Shown in pieces: positions 16,413 through 24,466 of a stretch of DNA of 64,000 nt (within the stretch, counting starts at the first letter, position 1; every line of letters begins with the position of its first letter). A model generated the notes under the pieces. It ran no database searches, had not been told where the DNA came from, and was given only the letters and a program-made list of their open reading frames with translations. The position numbers and the translations under genes are program-made. The stretch covers positions 1,240,001 through 1,304,000 of the forward strand of contig NZ_WJFD01000001.1 in NCBI RefSeq assembly GCF_009647655.1, written 5' to 3'. The DNA comes from Chitinophaga sp. SYP-B3965 (GTDB lineage: Bacteria > Bacteroidota > Bacteroidia > Chitinophagales > Chitinophagaceae).

Positions 16413-17735
16413 ATGCTGCAACAGCTACGTTCATATATCGCAAAAGAGAACCTCTTTACTGCCACGGATACCTTGCTGCTGGCGGTAAGCGGCGGCCTTG
16501 ATTCTATCGTGCTCACACATCTGTGTGTGCAGGCTGGCATTAAAGTGGAGATCGCACATTGTAATTTTCAACTAAGAGGTGCAGAGTCTGAACGGGATGA
16601 AGCCTTTGTGCGTTCCCTGGCGGAAAGCTATGGCATTCCGGTTTTTGTGCAGCGGTTTGATACGGCAGCTTATGCCACTGCTCATAAAAGATCGATACAG
16701 GTGGTTGCGCGGGAACTGCGTTATCAGTGGCTGGAAGAACAACGGCAGGAGCGGGGTCTGGCTTTTATTGCTACGGCACATCATATGCAGGATAACGTGG
16801 AAACGGTTTGGATGAACCTTTCCAAAGGTACCGGCATAGCAGGTTTGCATGGCATCTTACCTGTGCAGGGGTACATTGTGCGCCCCCTGTTATTTGCTAC
16901 ACGGGAGGAGATCAAAACATATGCGGATGCAGCGCATCTTCAGCATGTGGAAGACAGTTCCAATACTACGGATAAGTACACACGTAATTTTTTCCGTCAC
17001 CAGGTATTGCCGCGGCTGGAGGAGATCCTGCCTGAAGTGGTAAAGAATACCGGTGGCAGTATTGAGCGGTTCCGGGAAGCGGAAGTGCTTTACAGGCAGG
17101 CAGTAGAAGTGCATAGAAAAAAACTGATCGTGCAGCGCGGGCAGGAGTATTTTATCCCGGTGCTCAAACTACAGCAGGCACAGCCATTGGCTACTCTTGC
17201 CTACGAAATACTGAAACCATTCCAATGCAGTACTGCACAGGCAGCGCAGGTGGTGGACCTGTTGAGCAGTGAGCCGGGTAAATGGGTGGCAACGGCTACA
17301 CACCGTATTGTAAGGGACCGGAAGTGGCTGATCATTACACCACTGGAAGCCAGTGCTTCGGCTCATTTTATTATTGAAGAAGAACAGCAACTGGTGCAAT
17401 TGCCGGATGCGTTATTGCGGCTGGAACAGCTGGCGCAGGAAGGTTTTACAGTACCTACAGCTGCGAGCATTGCCTGCCTGGACCTCCAGCAGGTACAATT
17501 TCCCCTGTTGTTACGCAAGTGGAAAAAAGGAGATTATTTCTATCCCCTGGGCATGGCGAAAAAGAAGAAGCTGAGCCGCTTTTTCATTGACCAGAAGTTA
17601 TCCCTGCCGGAGAAGGAAAAGGTGTGGGTGCTGGAATCCCAGAAGCGTATTATCTGGGTAGCAGGCATGCGCATAGATGATCGTTTTAAGATCACCGCCA
17701 AAACAAAGAAAATATTGAAGTTAGAACTTACTTAA
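16413..17735 (+). CDS. tilS: tRNA(Ile)-lysidine synthetase
   Basis: A 440-residue enzyme that attaches lysine to C34 of tRNA-Ile(CAU), switching it from Met to Ile decoding. The N-terminal PP-loop reads LAVSGGLDSIVL (residues ~23-34), followed by HCNFQLRGAESERDE and ATAHHMQDNVET. The C-terminal TilS domain is present: RKWKKGDYFYPLGMAKKKK and VWVAGMRIDDRFKI-like residues near the end. It overlaps the convergent rhomboid gene by 15 bp at its 3' end. Confidence 0.95.
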   Translation: MLQQLRSYIAKENLFTATDTLLLAVSGGLDSIVLTHLCVQAGIKVEIAHCNFQLRGAESERDEAFVRSLAESYGIPVFVQRFDTAAYATAHKRSIQVVARELRYQWLEEQRQERGLAFIATAHHMQDNVETVWMNLSKGTGIAGLHGILPVQGYIVRPLLFATREEIKTYADAAHLQHVEDSSNTTDKYTRNFFRHQVLPRLEEILPEVVKNTGGSIERFREAEVLYRQAVEVHRKKLIVQRGQEYFIPVLKLQQAQPLATLAYEILKPFQCSTAQAAQVVDLLSSEPGKWVATATHRIVRDRKWLIITPLEASASAHFIIEEEQQLVQLPDALLRLEQLAQEGFTVPTAASIACLDLQQVQFPLLLRKWKKGDYFYPLGMAKKKKLSRFFIDQKLSLPEKEKVWVLESQKRIIWVAGMRIDDRFKITAKTKKILKLELT

Positions 17736-18332
17736 GAGCTTCTCGATAAACAGGAGGCCCAGTTCTGGTTTTAGTATGATAGGGAATATAAGCCCCAGTA
17801 CTGCTCCCCAGAAATGTACGTCATGTCCTATATTATCTCCGCCTCTTTTGGCCATATACCAGGAATAGGCAAGGTAAAGTACCCCAAAGACAATGGCAGG
17901 CATGGGGATGAAGAACACCTGTATCAGCATCCAGGGATCAAAAATGATGATAGAGAACAGTACGGCAGACACTGCACCAGAGGCACCAACGGCCCTGTAA
18001 GCGATATTATCTTTCTGCCTGAAATAAGTGGATACACCGGGTAAGATCAATCCTAATACATATAAGATCACAAAAAAGAGCTTACTTCCAAAGTAATGCT
18101 CGTAATAGACCTCCATGGCATTACCAAAGAACCAGAGTGTAAGCATGTTAAATCCAAGGTGCATAAAATCGTTATGCACAAAACCACCGGTCAGAAAGCG
18201 GTACCATTCGTTGCGTTCATGGATCATATAGGGCCAGAAACTCAATTTATTTATCTGATCGGGTTTGTTGAAGGCGGTGATAGAGATAAGACAAGTAAAG
18301 ATGATAATGATAAGCGTTATGCTGATTGCCAT
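17721..18332 (-). CDS. Rhomboid family intramembrane serine protease
   Basis: Six predicted membrane helices with the rhomboid motifs: HNDFMHLGFNMLTLWFFG (helix 2, conserved His/Asn), GASGAVSA with the catalytic Ser, and HDVHFWGAVLG with the catalytic His. It cleaves membrane proteins within the bilayer; its substrate is unknown. I place the start at the ATG at 18332 (MAISITLIIIIF), which has GGGGA a few bases upstream and avoids the 23-bp overlap with rlmH that the in-frame ATG at 18383 would create. It may be co-transcribed with rlmH and converges on tilS. Confidence 0.9.
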   Translation of the reverse strand: MAISITLIIIIFTCLISITAFNKPDQINKLSFWPYMIHERNEWYRFLTGGFVHNDFMHLGFNMLTLWFFGNAMEVYYEHYFGSKLFFVILYVLGLILPGVSTYFRQKDNIAYRAVGASGAVSAVLFSIIIFDPWMLIQVFFIPMPAIVFGVLYLAYSWYMAKRGGDNIGHDVHFWGAVLGLIFPIILKPELGLLFIEKLLSKF

Positions 18333-18360
18333 AAATTCCCCGGTTAAGTTGTAAAAATAA

Positions 18361-18834
18361 TCATTGATGGTGATATTTCTCATTGTTGAGCACGGTATAT
18401 GCCCGGTAAAGCTGTTCCGCTACGATCAAACGCACTAATTGATGGGGGAAGGTAAGGGAAGAGAGGGATAATTGTTGCTGTGCTCTTTGCAAAACGGCTG
18501 TATCCAGCCCAAAAGCGCCGCCTATGAGGATGATCAGCTGCCGGGTGCCGGCATTATTTCTTTGTTGGAGGAAATCGGCTAATTGCACGGTTGTCATGTG
18601 TTTTCCTTTTTCGTCCAGGGCCAGTAAATAGTCCTGCGGCTGCAGGAGGTCCAGGATCATTTTACCTTCCTGTTTTTTCAGTTCGGGGATGGAAAGACTG
18701 GCAGCCTGTTTTACAGTCGGAATTAATTTAATATCGAAATCGGTGTAATGTTGTAATCTTTTCTGAAAGATCTTAATGCCTTCGTTGATGTAGGCGTCAT
18801 TCTCTTTACCAATGCTCCAAAGCTGTATTTTCAC
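18361..18834 (-). CDS. rlmH: 23S rRNA (pseudouridine-1915-N3)-methyltransferase
   Basis: A SPOUT methyltransferase acting on helix 69 of 23S rRNA. Key motifs are VKIQLWSIGKEND at the N-terminus, YLLALDEKGK, LIILIGGAFGLD (SAM-binding knot) and SLSSLTFPHQLVRLIVAEQLYRA near the end. I choose the GTG at 18834, giving 157 residues, the usual RlmH length. The longer in-frame ATG at 18990 lies inside the divergent tRNA-Arg gene and cannot be the real start. Confidence 0.93.
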   Translation of the reverse strand: MKIQLWSIGKENDAYINEGIKIFQKRLQHYTDFDIKLIPTVKQAASLSIPELKKQEGKMILDLLQPQDYLLALDEKGKHMTTVQLADFLQQRNNAGTRQLIILIGGAFGLDTAVLQRAQQQLSLSSLTFPHQLVRLIVAEQLYRAYTVLNNEKYHHQ

Positions 18835-18907
18835 GGGTTTCAGCGTTTTATATGCTGTTCCAAAAGTAAATTTAAAAAAATAATTTGCAGGAAAATTGGC
18901 AGAAATA

Positions 18908-18938
18908 TTTGCAGAAATGAAAAAACTCCCTACATTTG
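18908..18938 (+). promoter_or_regulatory. Promoter of tRNA-Arg
   Basis: TTTG (18908-18911), exactly 19 nt, then TACATTTG (18931-18938): a perfect match to the Bacteroidota TTTG-N19-TAnnTTTG consensus. The mature tRNA starts 25 nt downstream. Confidence 0.85.
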
Positions 18939-18962
18939 CATCCCGTTCAACACAATACAAAC

Positions 18963-19036
18963 GGCTCTGTAGCTCAATTGAATAGAGCATCTCACTACGG
19001 ATGAGAAGGTTTCAGGTTTGAATCCTGACAGGGTCA
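18963..19036 (+). tRNA. tRNA-Arg (anticodon ACG)
   Basis: Complete cloverleaf read by eye. The acceptor is GGCTCTG / CAGGGTC (two G-U pairs) with discriminator A at 19036. The D stem is GCTC / GAGC, the anticodon stem TCTCA / TGAGA around loop CTACGGA (anticodon ACG at 18997-18999), and the T stem TCAGG / CCTGA around TTTGAAT. CCA is not encoded. The D-loop AATTGAATA has one G where a GG pair is usual. It has its own promoter and terminator. Confidence 0.93.
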
Positions 19037-19040
19037 CAAG

Positions 19041-19078
19041 AAAGGACAAGGAAGATTATTCTCCTTGTCCTTTTTTTA
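19041..19078 (+). terminator. Terminator of tRNA-Arg
   Basis: AAAGGACAAGGA (19041-19052) pairs perfectly with TCCTTGTCCTTT (19062-19073) around a 9-nt loop, followed by a run of T. It begins five bases after the tRNA 3' end. Confidence 0.92.
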
Positions 19079-19125
19079 TTGGCTAAACCGCCGTCATTCT
19101 TCTCTTACGGGTCCGGTTGATTTGT

Positions 19126-19133
19126 TATATTTG
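19126..19133 (+). promoter_or_regulatory. -7 promoter element directly before the start of the small secreted-protein gene
   Basis: TATATTTG ends only 5 nt before the ATG at 19139, so transcription would begin at or beside the start codon, suggesting a leaderless or nearly leaderless mRNA. No convincing -33 box is seen. Confidence 0.45.
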
Positions 19134-19138
19134 TTTTC

Positions 19139-19459
19139 ATGAAATGGTTGGTTTACATATTTTCATTTTATATCATGCTATTATCCGGCGTTCCCTGCAA
19201 TGCCGATAATGAATGCTGTACAGATGAAATTTGCGATACAGCCACGCCAGATCATGAAACAAAAGATAAGGACCATAAACCAGCTTGCCCTTGTTCTCCT
19301 TTTACTACTTGCGGTGCCTGCCACGCCATTACTGTTCCTGATACACAGATAGAACTAATACACGTATTATACGCTGATAAAAAAACATTTTGCAACTACA
19401 CTGTAACCTTGTTGAGTGATTTTCCTCCTTCCATCTGGCAACCTCCGAAGCCTGCCTGA
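19139..19459 (+). CDS. Small Cys-rich secreted protein (possibly DUF6660) upstream of TonB receptor
   Basis: The 106-residue protein starts with a hydrophobic signal segment (MKWLVYIFSFYIMLLSG) and then has nine cysteines, clustered as CNADNECCTDEIC and CPCSPFTTCGACH, with several His/Asp residues between them. Small proteins of this kind, placed in front of TonB-dependent receptors, are common in Bacteroidota; I recall a DUF6660 family of this build but cannot verify it. The Cys/His pattern suggests metal binding (inference). It is followed after 71 bp by the receptor gene, which it probably precedes in one operon. Confidence 0.7.
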   Translation: MKWLVYIFSFYIMLLSGVPCNADNECCTDEICDTATPDHETKDKDHKPACPCSPFTTCGACHAITVPDTQIELIHVLYADKKTFCNYTVTLLSDFPPSIWQPPKPA

Positions 19460-19530
19460 GAATTTCGCTATTAGTGTATGCTGCTTCAGGCAGCATCTAT
19501 TCTTTCATTTATTTAATACTTCATTACGCA

Positions 19531-21687
19531 ATGAAAAAACTTGCAGGCTTGCTATTATTGCTATGCCTGGGTAATCTGTGCATTGCTCAGCATATATTAA
19601 CTGCCGTTATTAAAGATGGCGAATCAAAAGAACCCTTGGCCGGTGCTACCGTGTTGCTGGCGGGAACCACAAAAGGAGCAAAAGCCGATGCAAACGGCGT
19701 AGTGGTTATTTCAGATATTCCGGATGGTAAACAGACATTTGCCTTCCGGTATGTTGGCTATAATGAACATACCGAAACGCTTACATTTCCCCGGGGCAAT
19801 GATACCATTATCGTTTTCCTCGAACATGGGGAAGAGGAGATGGAAGAAGTGGTGATCTCTTCTACACGCAGCACCAGGACCATCCAAAATATCCCCACCC
19901 GTGTAGAACTGATTGCAGGGGAAGAACTGGAAGAAAAGGGCAACATGAAACCGGGTGACATACGGATGATGCTGAATGAAAGTACGGGTATTCAAACGCA
20001 GCAGGTGTCAGCTACTTCGGCCAATTCCAGTATCCGCATCCAGGGGCTGGATGGACGTTATACCCAGCTGTTAAAAGATGGTTTCCCTTTGTATGCAGGA
20101 TTTTCAGGTGGGTTGGGCCTGCTTCAAACACCGCCATTGGATCTGAAACAGGTGGAAGTTATCAAAGGTTCATCCTCTACCTTATATGGAGGCGGAGCGA
20201 TTGCTGGATTGGTTAATCTTATCTCTAAGGTACCCACCGAAGAACGCGAATTAAAGTTCTTATTCAATGGTACTTCTGCTGCTGGTTTGGATCTGAATGG
20301 ATTCTATGGTCAAAAGTTTGAGAAGGTGGGATTGACTGTTTTCGCTTCGCGGAATAGCAGCAGGGCTTACGATCCTTCCAGTACGGGTTTTACAGCCATT
20401 CCTAAAACGGTACGGTATGTCTTTAATCCTAAACTGTTTGTTTATTTCAGCCCAAAAACAAAAATGAATATTGGTGTTAATACCATTTTTGAGGACCGGA
20501 TGGGTGGGGATATCCAATACATCAAAGGGAAAGGGGATAACGTTCATACTTATTTCGAAAAGAATAAAAGCAGCCGGGTTTCTACACAGTTTTCCCTGGA
20601 ACATCAGTTTAGTAAAAAGAGTACTCTTTCGGTGAAAAACTCCGTCAATAATTTTTCCAGAACCATCACTATACCGGACTATGTATTTGATGGTAAGCAA
20701 TTATCCACCTATTCAGAACTTACCTATAATCATAACGGTGAAAGATCAGATTGGGTAGGCGGTTTAAATCTTTATACTGATAATTTTAAAGAGTTTCCCA
20801 AAGACAATTTCCCTAAGAGGAATTACGATCAGAACACTTTCGGCGGGTTTATTCAGAACACCTGGCAGGCAACGGACTGGCTGCAAACGGAAGTGGGCGT
20901 AAGAGGTGACCATGTAATTGATTATGGGTTTACTTTCCTGCCCCGGATATCTGCACTCTTTAAATTATCTCCTAAGTTAACATCCCGCCTGGGAGGTGGA
21001 ATGGGATATAAAACACCAACCATTTTTACAGAAGAAACGGAACGCATACAGTTCAGGTCTGTGTTGCCGATCAGTCCAGAGGCTAATAAGCTGGAAAAGT
21101 CATATGGGGCAAACTTTGATGTAAACTATCGCACCACTTTGTTCGATGAGGTAAGCCTTAGTTTCAATCAGCTTTTCTTTTATACACGCATCAATGATCC
21201 TTTGTTGCTTACCAATGAGTATAAGCTAATAAATACTGATGGTTCAATAGATACGAAAGGTTGGGAAACAAACGTAAAATTGGGGCTTGGAGATTTTAAA
21301 CTGTTTATTGGCTACACCTATACGGATGCTCAATTGAATGAAGGTGGTATAAAAAGGGAAAACCCACTCACCGCTAAGCATCGTTTGAATAATGTGTTGA
21401 TGTATGAAGTAGAGGAAAAGTGGAAAATTGGACTGGAGGCGTATTATTTCAGTAAGCAAACCCTGAATGATGGCGCGACCGGGAAACCTTACTGGATCTG
21501 TGGTTTTATGGCGGAAAAGCTGTGGGAGAAATTCTCCCTGTTTGTGAACTTTGAGAATTTTACTGATACCCGGCAGACAAAATTCGATACCATTTATACC
21601 GGAACGATTTCGAGTCCTGTTTTCAGGGATATTTATGCTCCGCTTGACGGATTTGTGGTGAATGGAGGACTGAAACTTAATTTATGA
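19531..21687 (+). CDS. TonB-dependent outer-membrane receptor with CarboxypepD_reg-like N-terminus
   Basis: Starting at the ATG at 19531 the protein has a clean signal peptide (MKKLAGLLLLLCLGN...AQ), a 57-bp correction to the longer open frame. Domains are a carboxypeptidase-regulatory-like beta sandwich (~residues 22-105), a plug (RTIQNIPTRVELIAGEEL to LIQKVPT-like region, ~115-245, with IRIQGLDGRYTQLLKDGFPLY), and a 22-strand barrel to the C-terminus (NGGLKLNL). It is 718 residues, shorter than SusC proteins and lacking a SusD partner, so it fits a metal, siderophore or cobalamin receptor. The Cys-rich gene upstream points to metal, but the substrate cannot be read from sequence. Confidence 0.9.
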   Translation: MKKLAGLLLLLCLGNLCIAQHILTAVIKDGESKEPLAGATVLLAGTTKGAKADANGVVVISDIPDGKQTFAFRYVGYNEHTETLTFPRGNDTIIVFLEHGEEEMEEVVISSTRSTRTIQNIPTRVELIAGEELEEKGNMKPGDIRMMLNESTGIQTQQVSATSANSSIRIQGLDGRYTQLLKDGFPLYAGFSGGLGLLQTPPLDLKQVEVIKGSSSTLYGGGAIAGLVNLISKVPTEERELKFLFNGTSAAGLDLNGFYGQKFEKVGLTVFASRNSSRAYDPSSTGFTAIPKTVRYVFNPKLFVYFSPKTKMNIGVNTIFEDRMGGDIQYIKGKGDNVHTYFEKNKSSRVSTQFSLEHQFSKKSTLSVKNSVNNFSRTITIPDYVFDGKQLSTYSELTYNHNGERSDWVGGLNLYTDNFKEFPKDNFPKRNYDQNTFGGFIQNTWQATDWLQTEVGVRGDHVIDYGFTFLPRISALFKLSPKLTSRLGGGMGYKTPTIFTEETERIQFRSVLPISPEANKLEKSYGANFDVNYRTTLFDEVSLSFNQLFFYTRINDPLLLTNEYKLINTDGSIDTKGWETNVKLGLGDFKLFIGYTYTDAQLNEGGIKRENPLTAKHRLNNVLMYEVEEKWKIGLEAYYFSKQTLNDGATGKPYWICGFMAEKLWEKFSLFVNFENFTDTRQTKFDTIYTGTISSPVFRDIYAPLDGFVVNGGLKLNL

Positions 21688-21693
21688 CAGCAG

Positions 21694-21728
21694 GCAAGGG
21701 TACTTATGCGGTACCCTTGCTTATCTTT
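21694..21728 (+). terminator. Terminator after the TonB receptor gene
   Basis: GCAAGGGTAC (21694-21703), 7-nt loop, GTACCCTTGC (21711-21720), then TTATCTTT. The 10-bp stem is perfect. It lies between convergent genes and may serve both. Confidence 0.8.
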
Positions 21729-21749
21729 AATCGCTATATAGACAATTGG

Positions 21750-22662
21750 CTATTTTATTTTGTAATGATATACCTGCGGATGTACTCCCTCACTGATCGT
21801 ATAATAACTTGTTCCATCAATGGTAAAACCGATGGCTTCACCTTGCCGTTCCCGTGAATAAGGCAATTCCCGGGCAGGGGTCATCAATAGTTTCCAAATG
21901 GGTTCTTTCCCTTTTCTCTTCCAGTAATAAACTCTGGAATAACTTTTAATCAGCACCTGGTCGCCATTTTTTGAAATATCTCCGGCAGTGATCTGTTTGC
22001 GGAGTCCTTCAAAAAACAAAGTGCTCCTTTTCGTTAAGATCACGGTATCACCCGGTTTATATGCCAGCGGCGTTGTATAAACCCTTACAGAATCTTCCCG
22101 TTTTGAAACGATATATAGTAACTTTTCTACGGGATCTATCATCATGGTTTCCGCATCACGTGGACCATCCGGGTATTTCAGGTACAGAGGAACTGCATCT
22201 ACCTGGCCTGTAAACACCGTTGTTGATGGCTTCAACATGGGTTCTTCCATTCTATAAACAGTAAGGTATTTTCTGCTGGCGCCATTATCTCCAATATCCG
22301 CAATATATACATAACTCTTTCTTGCCTTTGGACCTACGCCGGTAGACAATATCTTCACAATCAAGGACACCACGCCTCATCGCCGGACTGCCTTTGAATG
22401 TATAAATAGCTTTCAAAGTACCATCCGGGCTGATTAAAAAGAAACGGCTGGTATCTCCGCTGTCATTATGAATATAGAGCAATCCTTTATTGCTGGAAGA
22501 TGCTGCAAGGCCAGATGTTTCATTGTTCATTGCATCATTGAGCTTCCCTGTTATTGCTACAGGAATGCTGTCCTGTGCTAAAACAGTAGACGTATAACAG
22601 ATACTTAATAAAAACAGTAGGCTTAAAATCCGGTTGGTATGCGGCATCATATTACGCTTCAT
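21750..22662 (-). pseudogene. Secreted propeller-like protein gene broken by a single-base frameshift
   Basis: Two overlapping minus frames form one protein. The first (22662-22285) has a signal peptide (LLFLLSICYTSTVLAQ) and ETSGLAASSSNKGLLYIHNDSGD, ending near GVLDCEDI. The second frame continues with STGVGPKARKSYVYIADIGDNG and runs to 21750 (DAETMMIDPVEKLLYIVSKRED, GEAIGFTIDGTSYYTISEG). Removing one base near 22345-22350 restores a continuous protein of about 300 residues with beta-propeller-like strands. As written, translation stops after 125 residues. It is either a recent pseudogene or a sequencing error. I do not recognise a named function. Confidence 0.75.
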
Positions 22663-22807
22663 TTGGCTTGATCTGCAATATTAGATCATCCACCGGATTT
22701 TTAGTAGTAGTGTTCGGGGAGAAAGCCATTAAGTTATTGTTAAGTGCGATTCAATATTAAAAGGAATACATCCATTGTATCATGCGTTTTTTTGTTTTTA
22801 TTTGAAT

Positions 22808-23239
22808 ATGGAATTCAACCAGGATAGTAAAACCATACAGCTTTGCATTCAGGGAATGGAGCTGGAAGGGCAGGGCCGGCCTTCTGCTGCTATGCTGCTT
22901 TTTCAGGAGGCATGGGATGTGGCTGCTGATGGCATAGAGAAATTTACAGCTGCTCATTATTTGGCCCGCCATCAGGGAAGTGTGGCTGATAAGTTGAAAT
23001 GGGATGAAATAGCCTTGCAACTAGCTTTAAATATTAACGGGGATACTGTGAAAAGTACTTATCCTTCCCTGTATCTGAATGTAGCTAAATGTTACGAAGA
23101 TCTGCAGGATCCTCAAAATGCAATTAAGCATTATGAACTGGCGGCTTCTTTTATTCACTTTTTACCTGATGATGGCTATGGGAACATGATCAGGGCAGGG
23201 ATCCTGCATGGGATAGAAAGGGTTAAGCCTTTGAAGTAA
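22808..23239 (+). CDS. TPR-like protein of unknown function
   Basis: From the ATG at 22808 the protein is 143 residues; the 11 residues of the longer frame before it are unconserved-looking and hydrophobic. Helical repeats resemble TPRs: SAAMLLFQEAWDVAAD, KFTAAHYLARHQG and SLYLNVAKCYEDLQDPQNAIKHYELAASF. Relatives are sometimes labelled rRNA adenine methyltransferase, but no SAM-binding motif is visible, so I would not use that name. It stands alone and overlaps the convergent HxlR gene by 17 bp. Confidence 0.75.
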   Translation: MEFNQDSKTIQLCIQGMELEGQGRPSAAMLLFQEAWDVAADGIEKFTAAHYLARHQGSVADKLKWDEIALQLALNINGDTVKSTYPSLYLNVAKCYEDLQDPQNAIKHYELAASFIHFLPDDGYGNMIRAGILHGIERVKPLK

Positions 23240-23600
23240 GGGTATCCTCAAATTTCTTATGCTGTTCTCCCCACTTTGCCAGATGTTTGAAGAGTGGTTT
23301 CAATGCTTTGCCACTTTTCGTTAACTCATATTCTACCCGAAGCGGCACTTCAGGATACACCGTTCTTTTTACCAGATTATTCTTCTCCATTTTTCTCAAA
23401 TGCAGGGTCAGCATCCGTTCTGTAATATTTGGAAGATCCTTTTTCAGTTCTCCAAAACGCTTCTTCCCGGTTATTAAATAGAACCATATATGTAAAGTCC
23501 ACTGCCCTCCGATAAGGGATGCCGCATACACTTCTATGCATTCTGATCTGAGATGTTGCCTGTTCTCGTAATGAGTGGAAGTGCCTTTTATCTTACTCAT
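23223..23600 (-). CDS. HxlR-family winged-helix transcriptional regulator
   Basis: A 125-residue regulator starting at the ATG at 23600. The HxlR core is clear: IGGQWTLHIWFYLITGKKRFGELKKD, then ITERMLTLHLRKMEKNNLVKR (recognition helix) and a wing VPLRVEYELTKSGKAL. HxlR proteins often sense quinones, aldehydes or redox signals. It is divergent from a flavodoxin-fold NAD(P)H oxidoreductase with a 75-bp shared region containing an inverted repeat, so it most likely controls that gene and itself (inference). Confidence 0.9.
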   Translation of the reverse strand: MSKIKGTSTHYENRQHLRSECIEVYAASLIGGQWTLHIWFYLITGKKRFGELKKDLPNITERMLTLHLRKMEKNNLVKRTVYPEVPLRVEYELTKSGKALKPLFKHLAKWGEQHKKFEDTLTSKA

Positions 23601-23617
23601 AGTTACATTTTTGATAG

Positions 23618-23637
23618 TAGCATACAATTGGGTGCTA
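23618..23637. promoter_or_regulatory. Candidate operator between hxlR-type regulator and flavodoxin-fold gene
   Basis: TAGCA-N10-TGCTA forms an inverted repeat in the 75-bp divergent region; AGTTACA also occurs twice (23601 and 23637). The spacing suits a dimeric winged-helix regulator. Confidence 0.35.
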
Positions 23638-23675
23638 AGTTACAAATTCGGTCTTTATGATCTTATTTTGCTGAT

Positions 23676-24233
23676 ATGAAAACATTAATAGTAATAATAC
23701 ACCCGGACCTGAAAAGCTCCTTAATAAACAAACGCTGGATCCAGGAATTGGAAAAGTTCCCTGATAAGTATTTGATACATGATCTGCACAGTTTATACCC
23801 GGATGAGAAAATAGATATAGAGAAGGAACAACAATTGATAGAAGCGCATGATAAGATCATATTTCAGTTCCCTTTCTACTGGTTTAACTGCCCGCCCTTT
23901 TTCAAAAAATGGCTTGACGAGGTATTGACGCACGGATGGGCTTATGGTACTAACAGCAATTATCATTTAAAACATAAGAAAATTGCGTTGGGTATTACGG
24001 CCGGGATTGATGAGGTGGATTACCGGACTACCGGGCGTTATAAATACACGTTGCAACAACTGACAACACCATTTGAAATAACCTTCCAATACGTTAAAGC
24101 CGACTACCGGAATTTTTTTGCTTTTTACGGGTCAGAGCACCATGCTACCGGAGAGCGGATAGAAGAAAATGCCCGGCAATATATTTCGTTTATTGAAGCT
24201 ATTTCATCCTCTGACGAACGCGGTTCGTCATAA
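23676..24233 (+). CDS. NAD(P)H-dependent oxidoreductase, flavodoxin_2 fold (quinone/general stress type)
   Basis: The 185-residue protein has the flavodoxin-like fold of KefF/NQO-type oxidoreductases. Features are MKTLIVIIHPDLKSS (phosphate loop), IIFQFPFYWFNCPPFFKKWLDEVLTHGWAYG, and LGITAGIDEVDY around the flavin site. Members reduce quinones or other electrophiles using NAD(P)H and FMN/FAD. It is divergent from an HxlR regulator, a pairing typical of inducible detoxification. The real substrate is unknown. Confidence 0.88.
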   Translation: MKTLIVIIHPDLKSSLINKRWIQELEKFPDKYLIHDLHSLYPDEKIDIEKEQQLIEAHDKIIFQFPFYWFNCPPFFKKWLDEVLTHGWAYGTNSNYHLKHKKIALGITAGIDEVDYRTTGRYKYTLQQLTTPFEITFQYVKADYRNFFAFYGSEHHATGERIEENARQYISFIEAISSSDERGSS

Positions 24234-24251
24234 AACCAGTACTTTAAAAAG

Positions 24252-24289
24252 AATTAATCGATTAATTTCGATATATCTATTTATATTTG
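24252..24289 (+). promoter_or_regulatory. Candidate promoter and operator of the RND efflux operon
   Basis: A perfect 16-bp palindrome AATTAATCGATTAATT (24252-24267) lies 14 bp upstream of a TATATTTG -7 element (24282-24289). The palindrome occupies the spacer/-33 zone, where a dimeric repressor would block transcription. The leader to the first gene would be about 170 nt. Confidence 0.45.
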
Positions 24290-24466
24290 TGCCCTGATTG
24301 TAGATAATCAGTTTATTGTCCTGTCAATTTTGCTTCTACGGATCGTTAACACACATCCTGATCACTAACTAAATATTGTGCGCAATGTCGCCATGCCATT
24401 TCTCTGGAAAACCGGAGGACAGCTTCTCATTGCCTTATCTGAAACGTTTTTAATAACACACACTAT

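Noticed and set aside
18361..18990. RlmH with a 52-residue N-terminal extension
   Set aside because: The extended start lies inside tRNA-Arg and exceeds the family length; a GTG at 18834 gives the normal 157 residues.
22808..23239. rRNA adenine methyltransferase annotation for the TPR-like protein
   Set aside because: No SAM-binding or catalytic NPPY/DPPY motif is visible; only TPR-like helices.
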